Assembly: GCA_937896495.1 (NCBI GenBank)
Contig: CALBNQ010000195.1
Location: 1-14,174 of the forward strand
Direction: 5' to 3'
DNA from: an uncultured archaeon
GTDB lineage: Archaea > Thermoproteota > Nitrososphaeria > Nitrososphaerales > Nitrosopumilaceae
Length of the DNA stretch: 14,174 bases
The stretch's first letter is position 1. Each line of letters opens with the position of its first letter. Positions 5,552 to 13,047 of this stretch are shown here, in pieces. The notes beneath the pieces are model-generated. The model had not been told where the DNA came from. It did no database searches and saw only the letters and a list, made by a program, of their open reading frames with translations. The position numbers were made by a program, and so were the translations under genes.

Positions 5552-6298
5552 TTGACATTTGAGAAAGGCTCACTTATTCTAGTAAATTATACTGCAAAAG
5601 TAAAAGACAGTGAGGAAGTCTTTGATACTACGATTGAAGAAGATGCAAAAAAATATTCTATTCATGAATCAAATGTCAAATACCAACCAAAACTAGTTTC
5701 TATCGGTGAAGTGTCTTATCCTGTCCTTAAAGGACTTGATGAAGCACTTGCTAAAACATCTGTTGGTGACAAATTAACAGTTGAAGTTACTCCTGACAAA
5801 GGATTTGGTGAAAGAGATTCTGGTAAAGTTAGAATGATTCCACTTCGAAAGCTTGGAGAAGATGCAGAGAAAGTTTCAGTTGGTGATACTATTGAAGTTG
5901 ATAATAAACGTGGAACTATTCGTTTTATTGGATCTGGTAGAGTTCAAATTGATTATAATCATAGATATGCAGGAAAAACAATCCTGTTTGATGTAAATGT
6001 AATCAAATCTCTTGATTCACCAAATGACAAAGTTGATGGAATTCTTAAAAATAGACTTCCTGTAGAAGATACGAAAATAGAATTTGATTTAAAAGATAAG
6101 GAAGTTAGTATCACTGTTCCTGAAGAAATTTTACGTGCAGACGGGCTTCAGATAATGAAACATTTTATTCAATTAGATATTTTCAAATTTGTAAAAACTC
6201 TAGACAAAGTAAATTTTGTTGAGACACATGTCAACAAAGAAACTCAAGGAAAAAAACTTGCAACAAAAGAAAAAACAACTGAACAAAAAACTGATTAA
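5552..6298 (+). CDS. FKBP-type peptidyl-prolyl cis-trans isomerase, long archaeal form
   Basis: This 248-aa chaperone catalyses proline isomerisation and helps protein folding in the cytosol. The FKBP fold starts with GSLILVNYTAKV, continues with LKGLDEALAKTSVGDK (about 69-84) and EVTPDKGFGERD, contains an inserted IF-type chaperone domain (about 90-137), and closes with DYNHRYAGKTILFDV (134-148). A further domain (about 160-225) is shared with long archaeal FKBPs, and the last 20 residues form a Lys/Glu/Thr-rich tail. The start is TTG: a stop lies in frame 24 nt upstream, no ATG exists between, and the TATA box position implies a leaderless mRNA beginning at the TTG. Its stop overlaps the egsA stop in TTAA (6295-6298). 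Confidence 0.9.
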   Translation: MTFEKGSLILVNYTAKVKDSEEVFDTTIEEDAKKYSIHESNVKYQPKLVSIGEVSYPVLKGLDEALAKTSVGDKLTVEVTPDKGFGERDSGKVRMIPLRKLGEDAEKVSVGDTIEVDNKRGTIRFIGSGRVQIDYNHRYAGKTILFDVNVIKSLDSPNDKVDGILKNRLPVEDTKIEFDLKDKEVSITVPEEILRADGLQIMKHFIQLDIFKFVKTLDKVNFVETHVNKETQGKKLATKEKTTEQKTD

Positions 6299-7359
6299 AT
6301 TACTTTAGTACTCTTTGCAAGATTAAATGCTCTTTTCTTTGTCATTTTAACCTGTTTCAAAATTGTATATCTTTCAGGTCTTAATTTTTGTGCTATAGTT
6401 AGTGCTTTAACTATCACATCATCCTCTAATCCAATTTGTTTTGCAGTCGTTGGTGCACCAACATTTTTCAATGTTTTAACAATTTGCTTCCAATCTTGCC
6501 CTTGTAATTTTGCCATCATGATAGAACCTATTCCACATTTTTCACCATGGAGTCCAACTCCTGGAGATATTTTATCAAGAGCGTGTGAAAAGAGATGTTC
6601 TGCACCAGAACATGGTCTACTACTTCCTGCAATACATGATGCTACTCCTGCACTGATTAATCCCTCTACTATCACTCTTGCATCTAATCCTTTTTTTGCA
6701 AAACTAGAAGAATTTTCCATGACTATCTTTGCACTCATCATGGCCAAATCTGCTGCATATCTTCCGTAATACTCTTTTTTCTTTTTATGACCTAATTGCC
6801 AGTCTTTTACTGCAATTATGTTTGCAATTAGATCTCCACACCCACTAGCAAGTAATTTTGATGGAGCTTTTTTAATTATGTCAATATCTACAAAAACACC
6901 CATAGGTGCTGATGCCACAATCGAATGAGGTTTATCACTTTTTACAGAAACAAATGGGCTTGCCATTCCATCATGAGATGCAGCAGTTGGTAAACTAACA
7001 AATGGTTTACCTAAATTATATGAAATTAACTTTGCTGTATCTACAGATCTACCTCCTCCAATACCCACAATCAGATCAGAATTATCTTTTTTAACATCTT
7101 TTTGAATCTGTTTCAATGTTTTAATTTGATTATCTTTTGATGTATGCCAAACAAATTTGATTTTTTTTAATTTAATAGATTTTTCAATTCTAATTTTGAT
7201 AACTTTTTGTACATTAACTCCTGAAATTAAAGATACTTTTTTTGGTTTATTTAACAAATTCAAAAAATCTCCAAAATCACCAATATTTTTCTCACCAATT
7301 TTGATGAGTCTGGGCAATTCCATTGTATGAGATTGCATGCGATCTTGCAATTTTGTCAT
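6295..7359 (-). CDS. egsA: sn-glycerol-1-phosphate dehydrogenase
   Basis: This 354-aa NAD(P)H-dependent enzyme reduces dihydroxyacetone phosphate to sn-glycerol-1-phosphate, the backbone of archaeal ether lipids. Motifs are the dinucleotide-binding VGIGGGRSVDTAK (98-110), LPTAASHDGMASP (123-135), GCGDLIAN (173-180), GAEHLFSHALD (252-262) and GLHGEKCGIGS (269-279). Asp176, His255 and His271 are the probable metal ligands. The ATG at 7359 sits about 32 nt after a TATA element shared with psmB; Met8 and Met13 are alternatives, since similarity begins around MELPRLIKIGE. It is divergent from psmB over 68 bp and convergent with the FKBP gene. Confidence 0.95.
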   Translation of the reverse strand: MTKLQDRMQSHTMELPRLIKIGEKNIGDFGDFLNLLNKPKKVSLISGVNVQKVIKIRIEKSIKLKKIKFVWHTSKDNQIKTLKQIQKDVKKDNSDLIVGIGGGRSVDTAKLISYNLGKPFVSLPTAASHDGMASPFVSVKSDKPHSIVASAPMGVFVDIDIIKKAPSKLLASGCGDLIANIIAVKDWQLGHKKKKEYYGRYAADLAMMSAKIVMENSSSFAKKGLDARVIVEGLISAGVASCIAGSSRPCSGAEHLFSHALDKISPGVGLHGEKCGIGSIMMAKLQGQDWKQIVKTLKNVGAPTTAKQIGLEDDVIVKALTIAQKLRPERYTILKQVKMTKKRAFNLAKSTKVI

Positions 7360-7386
7360 TATTTATGACTTCAAAGGATCAAAAAG

Positions 7387-7396
7387 TTATTTAAAA
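7387..7396. promoter_or_regulatory. Shared TATA element of the egsA-psmB divergent promoter
   Basis: TTATTTAAAA on the plus strand (TTTTAAATAA on the minus) is centred about 32 nt from the egsA ATG and about 36 nt from the psmB GTG. It is flanked by an imperfect GTTA...TAAC inverted repeat (7386-7403). One element may serve both genes, or a second box may be hidden in the AT-rich spacer. Confidence 0.4.
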
Positions 7397-7427
7397 GGGT
7401 AACATGGCATTCACTTTATCTTAATAG

Positions 7428-8069
7428 GTGTATTTTTTGTCGAATAATGTTGAAGAAAAAATTCTGCACGGGACTACCACTGTAGGTATCAAGGCTAGCG
7501 ACGGTGTTGTTTTATGTGCTGATATGAGAGCAAGTGCTGGTTATTTCATTGCAAATAACAATACTATGAAAATTCAACAAATTGATTTACATGCTGGATT
7601 GACTTTGGCAGGAGGCGTAGCAGACGCACAAAATATTGTTGACATTTTACGTTATCATTCAAATCTTCATAGAGTTGAAAAACAGGATTCTATCTCAATT
7701 CACTCACTTGCAAGATTATGTTCATTAATTTTTCATCAAAACAGAGGTTATCCATTCATGGCAGATATTTTACTTGGTGGTTATGATAAAAATGGCCCTT
7801 CACTGTTTAATGTAGACATGTTTGGCTCAGTTGAAGAAAAGTCGTATGTTACAACTGGCAGTGGTTCCCCTGTAGCTTATGGTTTACTTGAAGAAGAATA
7901 TAGAAATGATCTTACAGTAGAAGAAGCAAAAAAAATAGCTCTCAGAGCTGTAAAAGCAGCAATTGTTAGAAATATTGGCACTGGTGATGGAATAAACATC
8001 GCAATCATGGATAAAGATGGATTCCGTCTTTTGACTGATGAACAAAAGAAAGCTGTTATCAAACTTTAG
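7428..8069 (+). CDS. psmB: Archaeal proteasome beta subunit
   Basis: This 213-aa precursor is the proteolytic subunit of the 20S proteasome. A 15-residue propeptide ends in HG, and autocleavage before Thr16 exposes the nucleophile in TTTVGIKASDG. Counted from that Thr, Asp17, Arg19 and Lys33 of the active site are all present (CADMRAS and NTMKIQQI). Later GTGDGINIAIMDKDG is the usual C-terminal signature. The frame begins with GTG directly after an in-frame TAG; a TTG three codons later is an alternative. It is followed without a gap by fttA, a linkage seen in other archaea. Confidence 0.95.
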   Translation: MYFLSNNVEEKILHGTTTVGIKASDGVVLCADMRASAGYFIANNNTMKIQQIDLHAGLTLAGGVADAQNIVDILRYHSNLHRVEKQDSISIHSLARLCSLIFHQNRGYPFMADILLGGYDKNGPSLFNVDMFGSVEEKSYVTTGSGSPVAYGLLEEEYRNDLTVEEAKKIALRAVKAAIVRNIGTGDGINIAIMDKDGFRLLTDEQKKAVIKL

Positions 8070-8076
8070 TGATTTA

Positions 8077-10017
8077 ATGCAAAGAAAACAATATCAAAAA
8101 GAATTACCTCCTAATAGCCAGAATATAATGGCCACTATACTGCAAAGTATACCCAAAGAAGCAAGTGTAACAAAAATTGAATATGAGGGACCTCGAATTG
8201 CACTTTATACAAACTCTCCACGTTATTTAATGGAACATAACGACACGATTTCAAATCTTGTTAGTATAATTAAAAAAAGAATTGTTGTTAGAACTGATGA
8301 ATCAATAAGAAAATCTGAAGATGAAGCAAGAAAAATTCTTGCAGAGTGTGTTCCCAAAGAAGCAAATCTACAAGGAACAGTTTTTGATACGGCTACTGGT
8401 GAAGTCTCAGTTGAAGCAAAAAGACCTTGGTTGTTACAACGAAATGCAAAGGAATTCAATCATGCTGAAGTTACTGAAAAAATAGGCTGGAGATTACGTA
8501 TTAGAAAAGCAACAACTGTTCCATCAAGAACAATTCAAACTATTAATGCAACTCTAAAACAAACATCATCTGAAAGAAGCAAACAATTCAAACAAGTAGG
8601 CGATGAAATTTTTCGACCAAGATTATCACAACGAACTGAAGTTTCTCTTCATACTTTAGGGGGATTTGGACAAGTTGGAAGATCATCCATGTTATTATCT
8701 ACATCAGAAAGTAAGATCTTAATTGATTGTGGAATTAATCCTGGGGCACGTTCACCAATGGATGCATTTCCAAGATTGGATTCATTAGATATTACACTAG
8801 ATGATCTTGATGCAGTAGTTATAGGACATGCTCATTTAGATCATACTGGATTTTTACCGACATTATGTAAATATGGATATAAAGGTCCAATCTATTGTAC
8901 CGAACCAACATTGCCTATGATGAATCTAATTCAATTAGATGCAATCAAGGTAGCTGCTGCACAAGGAAGAACACCAATCTACTCAGAAAGAGATGTAAAA
9001 CAAATCATGAAACAAACAATTACTTTACCATATGGAACCGTAACTGATATCTCACCAGACATAAAATTAGTTCTTGCAAATGCTGGTCACATTTTAGGTT
9101 CGGCACTATGTCATTTTCATATTGGAAATGGTGATCATAATTTTGTTTATTCAGGAGATATCAAATTTGGAAAAAGTATTTTGTTTGAAGCTGCATCATG
9201 GAATTTCCCTAGAGTAGAAACACTATTGGTTGAAAGTACTTATGGTTTAAAAGAAGATATTCAACCTACTCGACAAGAAGTGGAATCCTCTTTCATTAAT
9301 GCAGTTAACAACACTTTAGCTGATGGAGGTAAAGTTTTGATACCTATTCCAGCTGTTGGTCGTGCGCAAGAAATTATGATGGTAATTGATCATTATATGA
9401 AATCTGGAGAAATGGTTGAGGCACCCGTATTTACTGAAGGAATGATTTCTGAGGCATCTGCAATACATGAATCATATCCTGAATATCTTGCAAGAGAACT
9501 TAAACAAAAGATCTTAGAAACTGACGATAATCCATTTGACTCTGAATATTTTACAAATATTGAACATGCAGATGCTAGAGAAGAACCTATGCGAGAAAAT
9601 TCACCATGTATTATTTTAGCAACATCTGGAATGTTAGAAGGTGGACCTGTTTTAGAATATTTCAAAAATATTGCACCTGATAAAAAGAATAAAGTCTTGT
9701 TTGTTTCTTATCAAGTTAATGGAACTTTAGGCAGACGAGTTTTAGATGGTTCAAAACAAGCAACCATGTTAGGCAAAGAAGGTAAAGTGGAAATTGTATC
9801 AATAAATTGTGGTGTTGAAAAATTAGATGGATTTAGTGGTCATAGTGATTATAATCAATTAATGTCATTTGTACAAAAATTACGGCCAAAACTTCGTCGA
9901 GTATTAGTTAACCACGGTGAGCGTTCAAAATCCAAAAACCTTGCAATGAATATTGGACGAATGTATAAGATACCTGCACATTTTCCTCAAGTTCAAGAAG
10001 CAATAAAATTATTTTAA
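8077..10017 (+). CDS. fttA: Transcription termination ribonuclease FttA (aCPSF1), KH-MBL-beta-CASP
   Basis: This 646-aa protein is the archaeal CPSF73-like nuclease that ends transcription at U-rich 3' ends and works with Spt4-Spt5. The N-terminal 130 or so residues are tandem KH-like domains, followed by a metallo-beta-lactamase and an inserted beta-CASP domain. Zinc-ligand motifs are HAHLDH (251-256), the AGHILG His338, SGD Asp361, and GHSDY His589; LVESTYG Glu386 and NHGE His613 are beta-CASP motifs. All catalytic residues appear intact. The frame is open from an ATG at 8038 that overlaps psmB by 32 nt, but the ATG at 8077 is preferred because AGTGAT, complementary to the archaeal anti-Shine-Dalgarno, lies 4 nt before it and just after the psmB stop. 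The 3' end overlaps sepF by 9 nt. Confidence 0.95.
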   Translation: MQRKQYQKELPPNSQNIMATILQSIPKEASVTKIEYEGPRIALYTNSPRYLMEHNDTISNLVSIIKKRIVVRTDESIRKSEDEARKILAECVPKEANLQGTVFDTATGEVSVEAKRPWLLQRNAKEFNHAEVTEKIGWRLRIRKATTVPSRTIQTINATLKQTSSERSKQFKQVGDEIFRPRLSQRTEVSLHTLGGFGQVGRSSMLLSTSESKILIDCGINPGARSPMDAFPRLDSLDITLDDLDAVVIGHAHLDHTGFLPTLCKYGYKGPIYCTEPTLPMMNLIQLDAIKVAAAQGRTPIYSERDVKQIMKQTITLPYGTVTDISPDIKLVLANAGHILGSALCHFHIGNGDHNFVYSGDIKFGKSILFEAASWNFPRVETLLVESTYGLKEDIQPTRQEVESSFINAVNNTLADGGKVLIPIPAVGRAQEIMMVIDHYMKSGEMVEAPVFTEGMISEASAIHESYPEYLARELKQKILETDDNPFDSEYFTNIEHADAREEPMRENSPCIILATSGMLEGGPVLEYFKNIAPDKKNKVLFVSYQVNGTLGRRVLDGSKQATMLGKEGKVEIVSINCGVEKLDGFSGHSDYNQLMSFVQKLRPKLRRVLVNHGERSKSKNLAMNIGRMYKIPAHFPQVQEAIKLF

Positions 10018-10287
10018 ATCATATTCTGGTTTCCAGATCTTTATGCCTGATGGAGCTACAATAATTCTTTCTTCACCCAATCTAGCAATTTCTGCACCAG
10101 CATTTTTTGCAATAGAATATAATTCCTCAACTACTTTACGAAGTTGTTCCACATCTTTTTGTGCAAGTGGTGTAACCCTTAATATCAAAATCATATCTTT
10201 TTTGATGTCTTCTTTTATTGAATGAACATCACTGATGTCTCTAATTGTAATAGCTTTCAAATATGTAGTATTTTCTTGCTTTTGCAT
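10009..10287 (-). CDS. sepF: Archaeal cell division protein SepF
   Basis: This is a 92-aa SepF/DUF552 family protein. The core has TYLKAITIRDISDV (8-21), DMILILRVTPLAQKD (31-45), a Glu/Lys-rich helix, and the terminal block ARLGEERIIVAPSGIKIW. Archaeal SepF anchors FtsZ at the membrane; here the usual N-terminal amphipathic helix is reduced to MQKQENTT, so membrane attachment is not evident. Thaumarchaeota divide mainly with Cdv (ESCRT-like) proteins but keep FtsZ homologues, so the role may differ. It lies 73 nt downstream of the PP-loop gene on the same strand and overlaps fttA by 9 nt at the 3' end. Confidence 0.88.
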   Translation of the reverse strand: MQKQENTTYLKAITIRDISDVHSIKEDIKKDMILILRVTPLAQKDVEQLRKVVEELYSIAKNAGAEIARLGEERIIVAPSGIKIWKPEYDLK

Positions 10288-10360
10288 CCTTGTTGAAAAT
10301 GTGATCTACTTATTCAAAAACTCTTCTTTAATCAGTACTAATTATTGATAATTTTCACGC

Positions 10361-11374
10361 CTACATTCTAAATTTAATGTATGATTCTTCTTCAGCTCTT
10401 TGAGTACTAACTTCTTCAGAAGTACCATCTTTTTTTACTGTAATAATCCCTTGTTGATCTTTTGGTGCATCAGAATATCTGAGTGTTACAGATGATGCAA
10501 ATTCGATATGTTCTTTTGCATTTTTTCCACGTAAAATTGAAATTGGTCCAACAACATTTTTAGCTTCAAGTAAAATATCTCCAGGCAAAGCAATTGCTTT
10601 AATCATTTCATTTTCATCTTTATTTCTTCCAACAACAAATTTTGTTTTGTCATCTAATCTGAAATGTCTTCCAATTTTTAATAAATCAATATCATTAATT
10701 GTTGGAGTTTCAACATGATCAAACAAATCTTTAGCTTTAATTCCAAATTGTGGTTCTGTTAATAAACAACCCCCGCCAGCATTAGGAGGATTCTCAATTC
10801 CATATTTTTTTGCCATCTCCAATTGATTTCTTCTTGTTCTACCTCTTATCATTCCAAGATTTTCTCTTTTAATCAAACCATTTTTTTCAGGAATTGTTTC
10901 TGGTAATAATCCTGCTGATAACGGCCTTACAATTTTTCCAACCAAATCTGAATCTTTTTCAATAGTATGTAATGCTGGTCCATGTTGACTCATTGGACGT
11001 TGACCTAAAACTTCCCCTGAAATAATAAACTCTGCACCAATGTCATCCATATGTTTTTTTGCTGCATCAAACATCATTGTTCTACAATCTACACATGGGT
11101 TAAAACCTGCACCCATCCCGTGTTTTGGATTTTTTAACATATCAATATATTCATCACCTAGATACACTGTTTTCAAATTAATATTGAGATCATCTGCTCT
11201 TTCTCTAATCTCAAATCCACAACCTCTACCACAATCAAAGTCACAAAAAGGAGTTTTAATTGCAACTGCTGAAACATCAAAACCTTGTTCTTGCATCATT
11301 CTTACTGCAAGTTGACTATCTAATCCACCTGAAAGTAACGCAACAACTTTTTTCTTTTCTTTTTCCTCTGACAC
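10361..11374 (-). CDS. PP-loop tRNA thiolation-like enzyme with C-terminal NFACT-R-like domain
   Basis: This 337-aa protein begins with a PP-loop ATP pyrophosphatase domain (SGGLDS, 15-20) as in ThiI/MnmA thiouridine synthases. Six cysteines stand out: Cys44, Cys48 and Cys52 (CDFDCGRGC), Cys94 and Cys97 (NPCVDC), and Cys203 (AGGGCLLTEPQF). SGEVLGQRPMSQH (119-131) is a conserved block. The C-terminal 110 residues (KFVVGRNKDENEM, LPGD, GPISILRG) resemble the NFACT-R RNA-binding domain. It likely adenylates and thiolates a tRNA uridine, perhaps with an Fe-S cluster; the exact base is not shown. The start is GTG, placed just before the first beta strand. Automated pipelines may label it ThiI or MnmA. 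Confidence 0.8.
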   Translation of the reverse strand: MSEEKEKKKVVALLSGGLDSQLAVRMMQEQGFDVSAVAIKTPFCDFDCGRGCGFEIRERADDLNINLKTVYLGDEYIDMLKNPKHGMGAGFNPCVDCRTMMFDAAKKHMDDIGAEFIISGEVLGQRPMSQHGPALHTIEKDSDLVGKIVRPLSAGLLPETIPEKNGLIKRENLGMIRGRTRRNQLEMAKKYGIENPPNAGGGCLLTEPQFGIKAKDLFDHVETPTINDIDLLKIGRHFRLDDKTKFVVGRNKDENEMIKAIALPGDILLEAKNVVGPISILRGKNAKEHIEFASSVTLRYSDAPKDQQGIITVKKDGTSEEVSTQRAEEESYIKFRM

Positions 11375-11417
11375 AGAAAATTATTTTAAATTTCCATATA
11401 CAAACTTTACATCATAC

Positions 11418-11426
11418 ATAAATTAA
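11418..11426 (+). promoter_or_regulatory. TATA box of the Xaa-Pro peptidase gene
   Basis: ATAAATTAA is centred about 24 nt before the ATG at 11446, which points to a leaderless transcript. The 71-bp spacer also contains the promoter of the divergent PP-loop gene, where TTTAAAATAA (about 11385-11394) is close to the GTG. Confidence 0.4.
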
Positions 11427-11445
11427 GAAACAGAGGTTTTTTTGT

Positions 11446-12510
11446 ATGAAACATCGAAGAAAAACTCTTCTAAAACATGCTCAAAAAATTAATTGTGATA
11501 CTTTAGTCACATTTGAGCCTGAAAATTTATTTTACATGACTGGATTTTGGGGTGAAGCAATTGGTTTGCTAGAAAAAAATGGAAAAACTACCATAATTGC
11601 TCCTGAACTTGAAGTTAGAAGAGCAAAAGATGAATCTGAAGATTGTGATGTTATCACAGCAGAACGTGGTACTGGTCTTATTTCATCATTAATAAAAAAC
11701 ATCAAAAAAAATAGAGTTTGTACTGATTGTCAAAATTATTCAGTAATGATGTCTTTGAAAAAATCTGTACCAAAAATAAAATCGAGTACCGAACCATTTT
11801 ACAATTCTAGAATCATTAAAGATGAAAAAGAAATCAAAATTCTAAAAAAAGCATCTAAAATTATTGATGAAATGTTTGATGTTTGCTCAAAAAAGATGAA
11901 AGTTGGACAAAAAGAATCTGATTTACAAACAATTTTGATGAAATATGCATTAGAACAAGAAATGTTTGATACTGGATACAAATCTACTCTTAATCCATTA
12001 ATTATTGCAGGTGGTCCAAATGGTGCCTTACCTCATGCACAAGTCTCTCAAAGAAAATTCGAAAAAGGAGATCTTGTTGTAACTGATCTTACATTAAGAT
12101 ACAAAGGATATGTTTCTGATGCAACTAGAACTTTTGCTTTAGGAAAAATTTCATCTCAAGCAAACGAAGCTTATGAAATTGTTAAAGAATCTCAAAGATT
12201 AGGATTAAAATCTGTGAAACCCAATGTTGATTGTAGAGATATTGATACTGTATGTAGAAAACATATAGAAGAAAAAAACTATGGAAAATATTTTATTCAT
12301 TCAACCGGTCATGGAATAGGATTAGAAGTACATGAATTTCCAACTATTTCATACAGAAGTGATACTAAACTAAAAAAAAACATGGCAATAACTGTTGAAC
12401 CTGGAATCTATATTGAAAACAAATTTGGAATTAGAATTGAGGATTCATTAATTGTAAAAGATAGACCTGTTGTGATGCACAAGTTCACTAAAGATTTAGT
12501 TACACTTTAG
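11446..12510 (+). CDS. pepQ: M24 family metallopeptidase, Xaa-Pro dipeptidase type
   Basis: This 354-aa enzyme has a creatinase-type N-terminal domain (1-120) and a pita-bread M24 catalytic domain. The five metal ligands are visible: Asp214 (VVTDLTLRYKG), Asp225 (VSDATRTF), His289 (STGHGIGLEVHE), Glu318 (TVEPGIYI) and Glu332 (GIRIEDS). His197 in LPHAQ is the usual additional active-site histidine. It should cleave Xaa-Pro dipeptides or N-terminal Xaa-Pro bonds in peptide recycling, perhaps downstream of the proteasome. Exact specificity (dipeptidase or aminopeptidase) is not resolved. It is convergent with the membrane protein ending at 12538. Confidence 0.9.
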   Translation: MKHRRKTLLKHAQKINCDTLVTFEPENLFYMTGFWGEAIGLLEKNGKTTIIAPELEVRRAKDESEDCDVITAERGTGLISSLIKNIKKNRVCTDCQNYSVMMSLKKSVPKIKSSTEPFYNSRIIKDEKEIKILKKASKIIDEMFDVCSKKMKVGQKESDLQTILMKYALEQEMFDTGYKSTLNPLIIAGGPNGALPHAQVSQRKFEKGDLVVTDLTLRYKGYVSDATRTFALGKISSQANEAYEIVKESQRLGLKSVKPNVDCRDIDTVCRKHIEEKNYGKYFIHSTGHGIGLEVHEFPTISYRSDTKLKKNMAITVEPGIYIENKFGIRIEDSLIVKDRPVVMHKFTKDLVTL

Positions 12511-12515
12511 GCTTA

Positions 12516-12521
12516 TTTTTT
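12516..12521 (+). terminator. T6 tract after the Xaa-Pro peptidase
   Basis: Six T residues begin 6 nt after the peptidase stop codon in the 27-bp convergent gap, a plausible U-rich termination signal. No stem-loop is seen. Confidence 0.35.
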
Positions 12522-12537
12522 CAATTCTATGTTAGAT

Positions 12538-13029
12538 TTAATCATAAAAATTAACAATATCAATGAGATGCTTTGATTCTGGATTGTTTGATGTGATTTC
12601 TTTAGTTACAGAATTCACATTCCAATCAAAATTCATCCCACCCTTATGGGATACAAAATTCAAAACTACATTATATTCATTTGAATTCACACTAGTGACA
12701 CTCAAATCTACAACTGTTTTTTTATGATCATAGATTTTCTCATCAGGATATTCATCACTAATTTTATCTGTAATTGCATTCATTACAGTTAGTCCTTCTT
12801 CATTTGGTCCAGCATATTGCATCAAAATATCTATCACTTGTTGTTCATTTTTAGCTAGTTCAGGAAAACTCTTCTCTAAACTTCCTTTTGTTAGTTCAGG
12901 TACTACAAAAATTATAACCATTGCAATAACTGCTAGGTAGATTGGTGCTCTTTTTTTCAAAAATGCTCCTAATTCAGATTTTTTCTTTTTAGGTTGTTCT
13001 TCGTCTTTTTTCTTCGTTTTTTTGACCAA
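12538..13029 (-). CDS. Single-pass membrane protein of unknown function
   Basis: This 163-aa protein was not recognised. The first 27 residues are strongly basic (KKTKKKDEEQPKKKK), followed by one membrane helix (about 29-45, IYLAVIAMVIIFVVPEL) and a 115-residue domain that is probably outside the cell. That domain is Asn/Asp/Val-rich with likely beta strands. The start is TTG: a strong Shine-Dalgarno (AAAGGTGA) ends 5 nt before it, and no ATG is suitable. The gene follows the methyltransferase by 18 nt, so they should be co-transcribed. The positive-inside rule puts the N-terminus in the cytosol. Confidence 0.75.
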   Translation of the reverse strand: MVKKTKKKDEEQPKKKKSELGAFLKKRAPIYLAVIAMVIIFVVPELTKGSLEKSFPELAKNEQQVIDILMQYAGPNEEGLTVMNAITDKISDEYPDEKIYDHKKTVVDLSVTSVNSNEYNVVLNFVSHKGGMNFDWNVNSVTKEITSNNPESKHLIDIVNFYD

Positions 13030-13032
13030 TTT

Positions 13033-13039
13033 TTCACCT
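13033..13039 (-). promoter_or_regulatory. Shine-Dalgarno site for the TTG start at 13029
   Basis: AAGGTGA on the minus strand matches the archaeal anti-Shine-Dalgarno (GGTGA core) and lies about 5 nt before the TTG. It decides the start codon and shows that internal operon genes here use SD-led initiation. Confidence 0.55.
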
Positions 13040-13047
13040 TTGAATTT

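Noticed and set aside
7404..7424. Six-codon upstream ORF (MAFTLS) before psmB
   Set aside because: The TATA element puts the transcription start near or after its end, so it would not be transcribed.
8223..8459. Minus-strand frame inside fttA (and similar frames at 9393-9665, 6518-6769, 7877-8062, 11040-11315, 11799-11981, 10043-10225)
   Set aside because: All are complementary-frame shadows of genes with clear family motifs and intact frames.
10288..10360. Possible C/D box sRNA between sepF and the PP-loop gene
   Set aside because: A CTGA is present, but no convincing box C (RTGATGA) with proper spacing or C'/D' pair was found.
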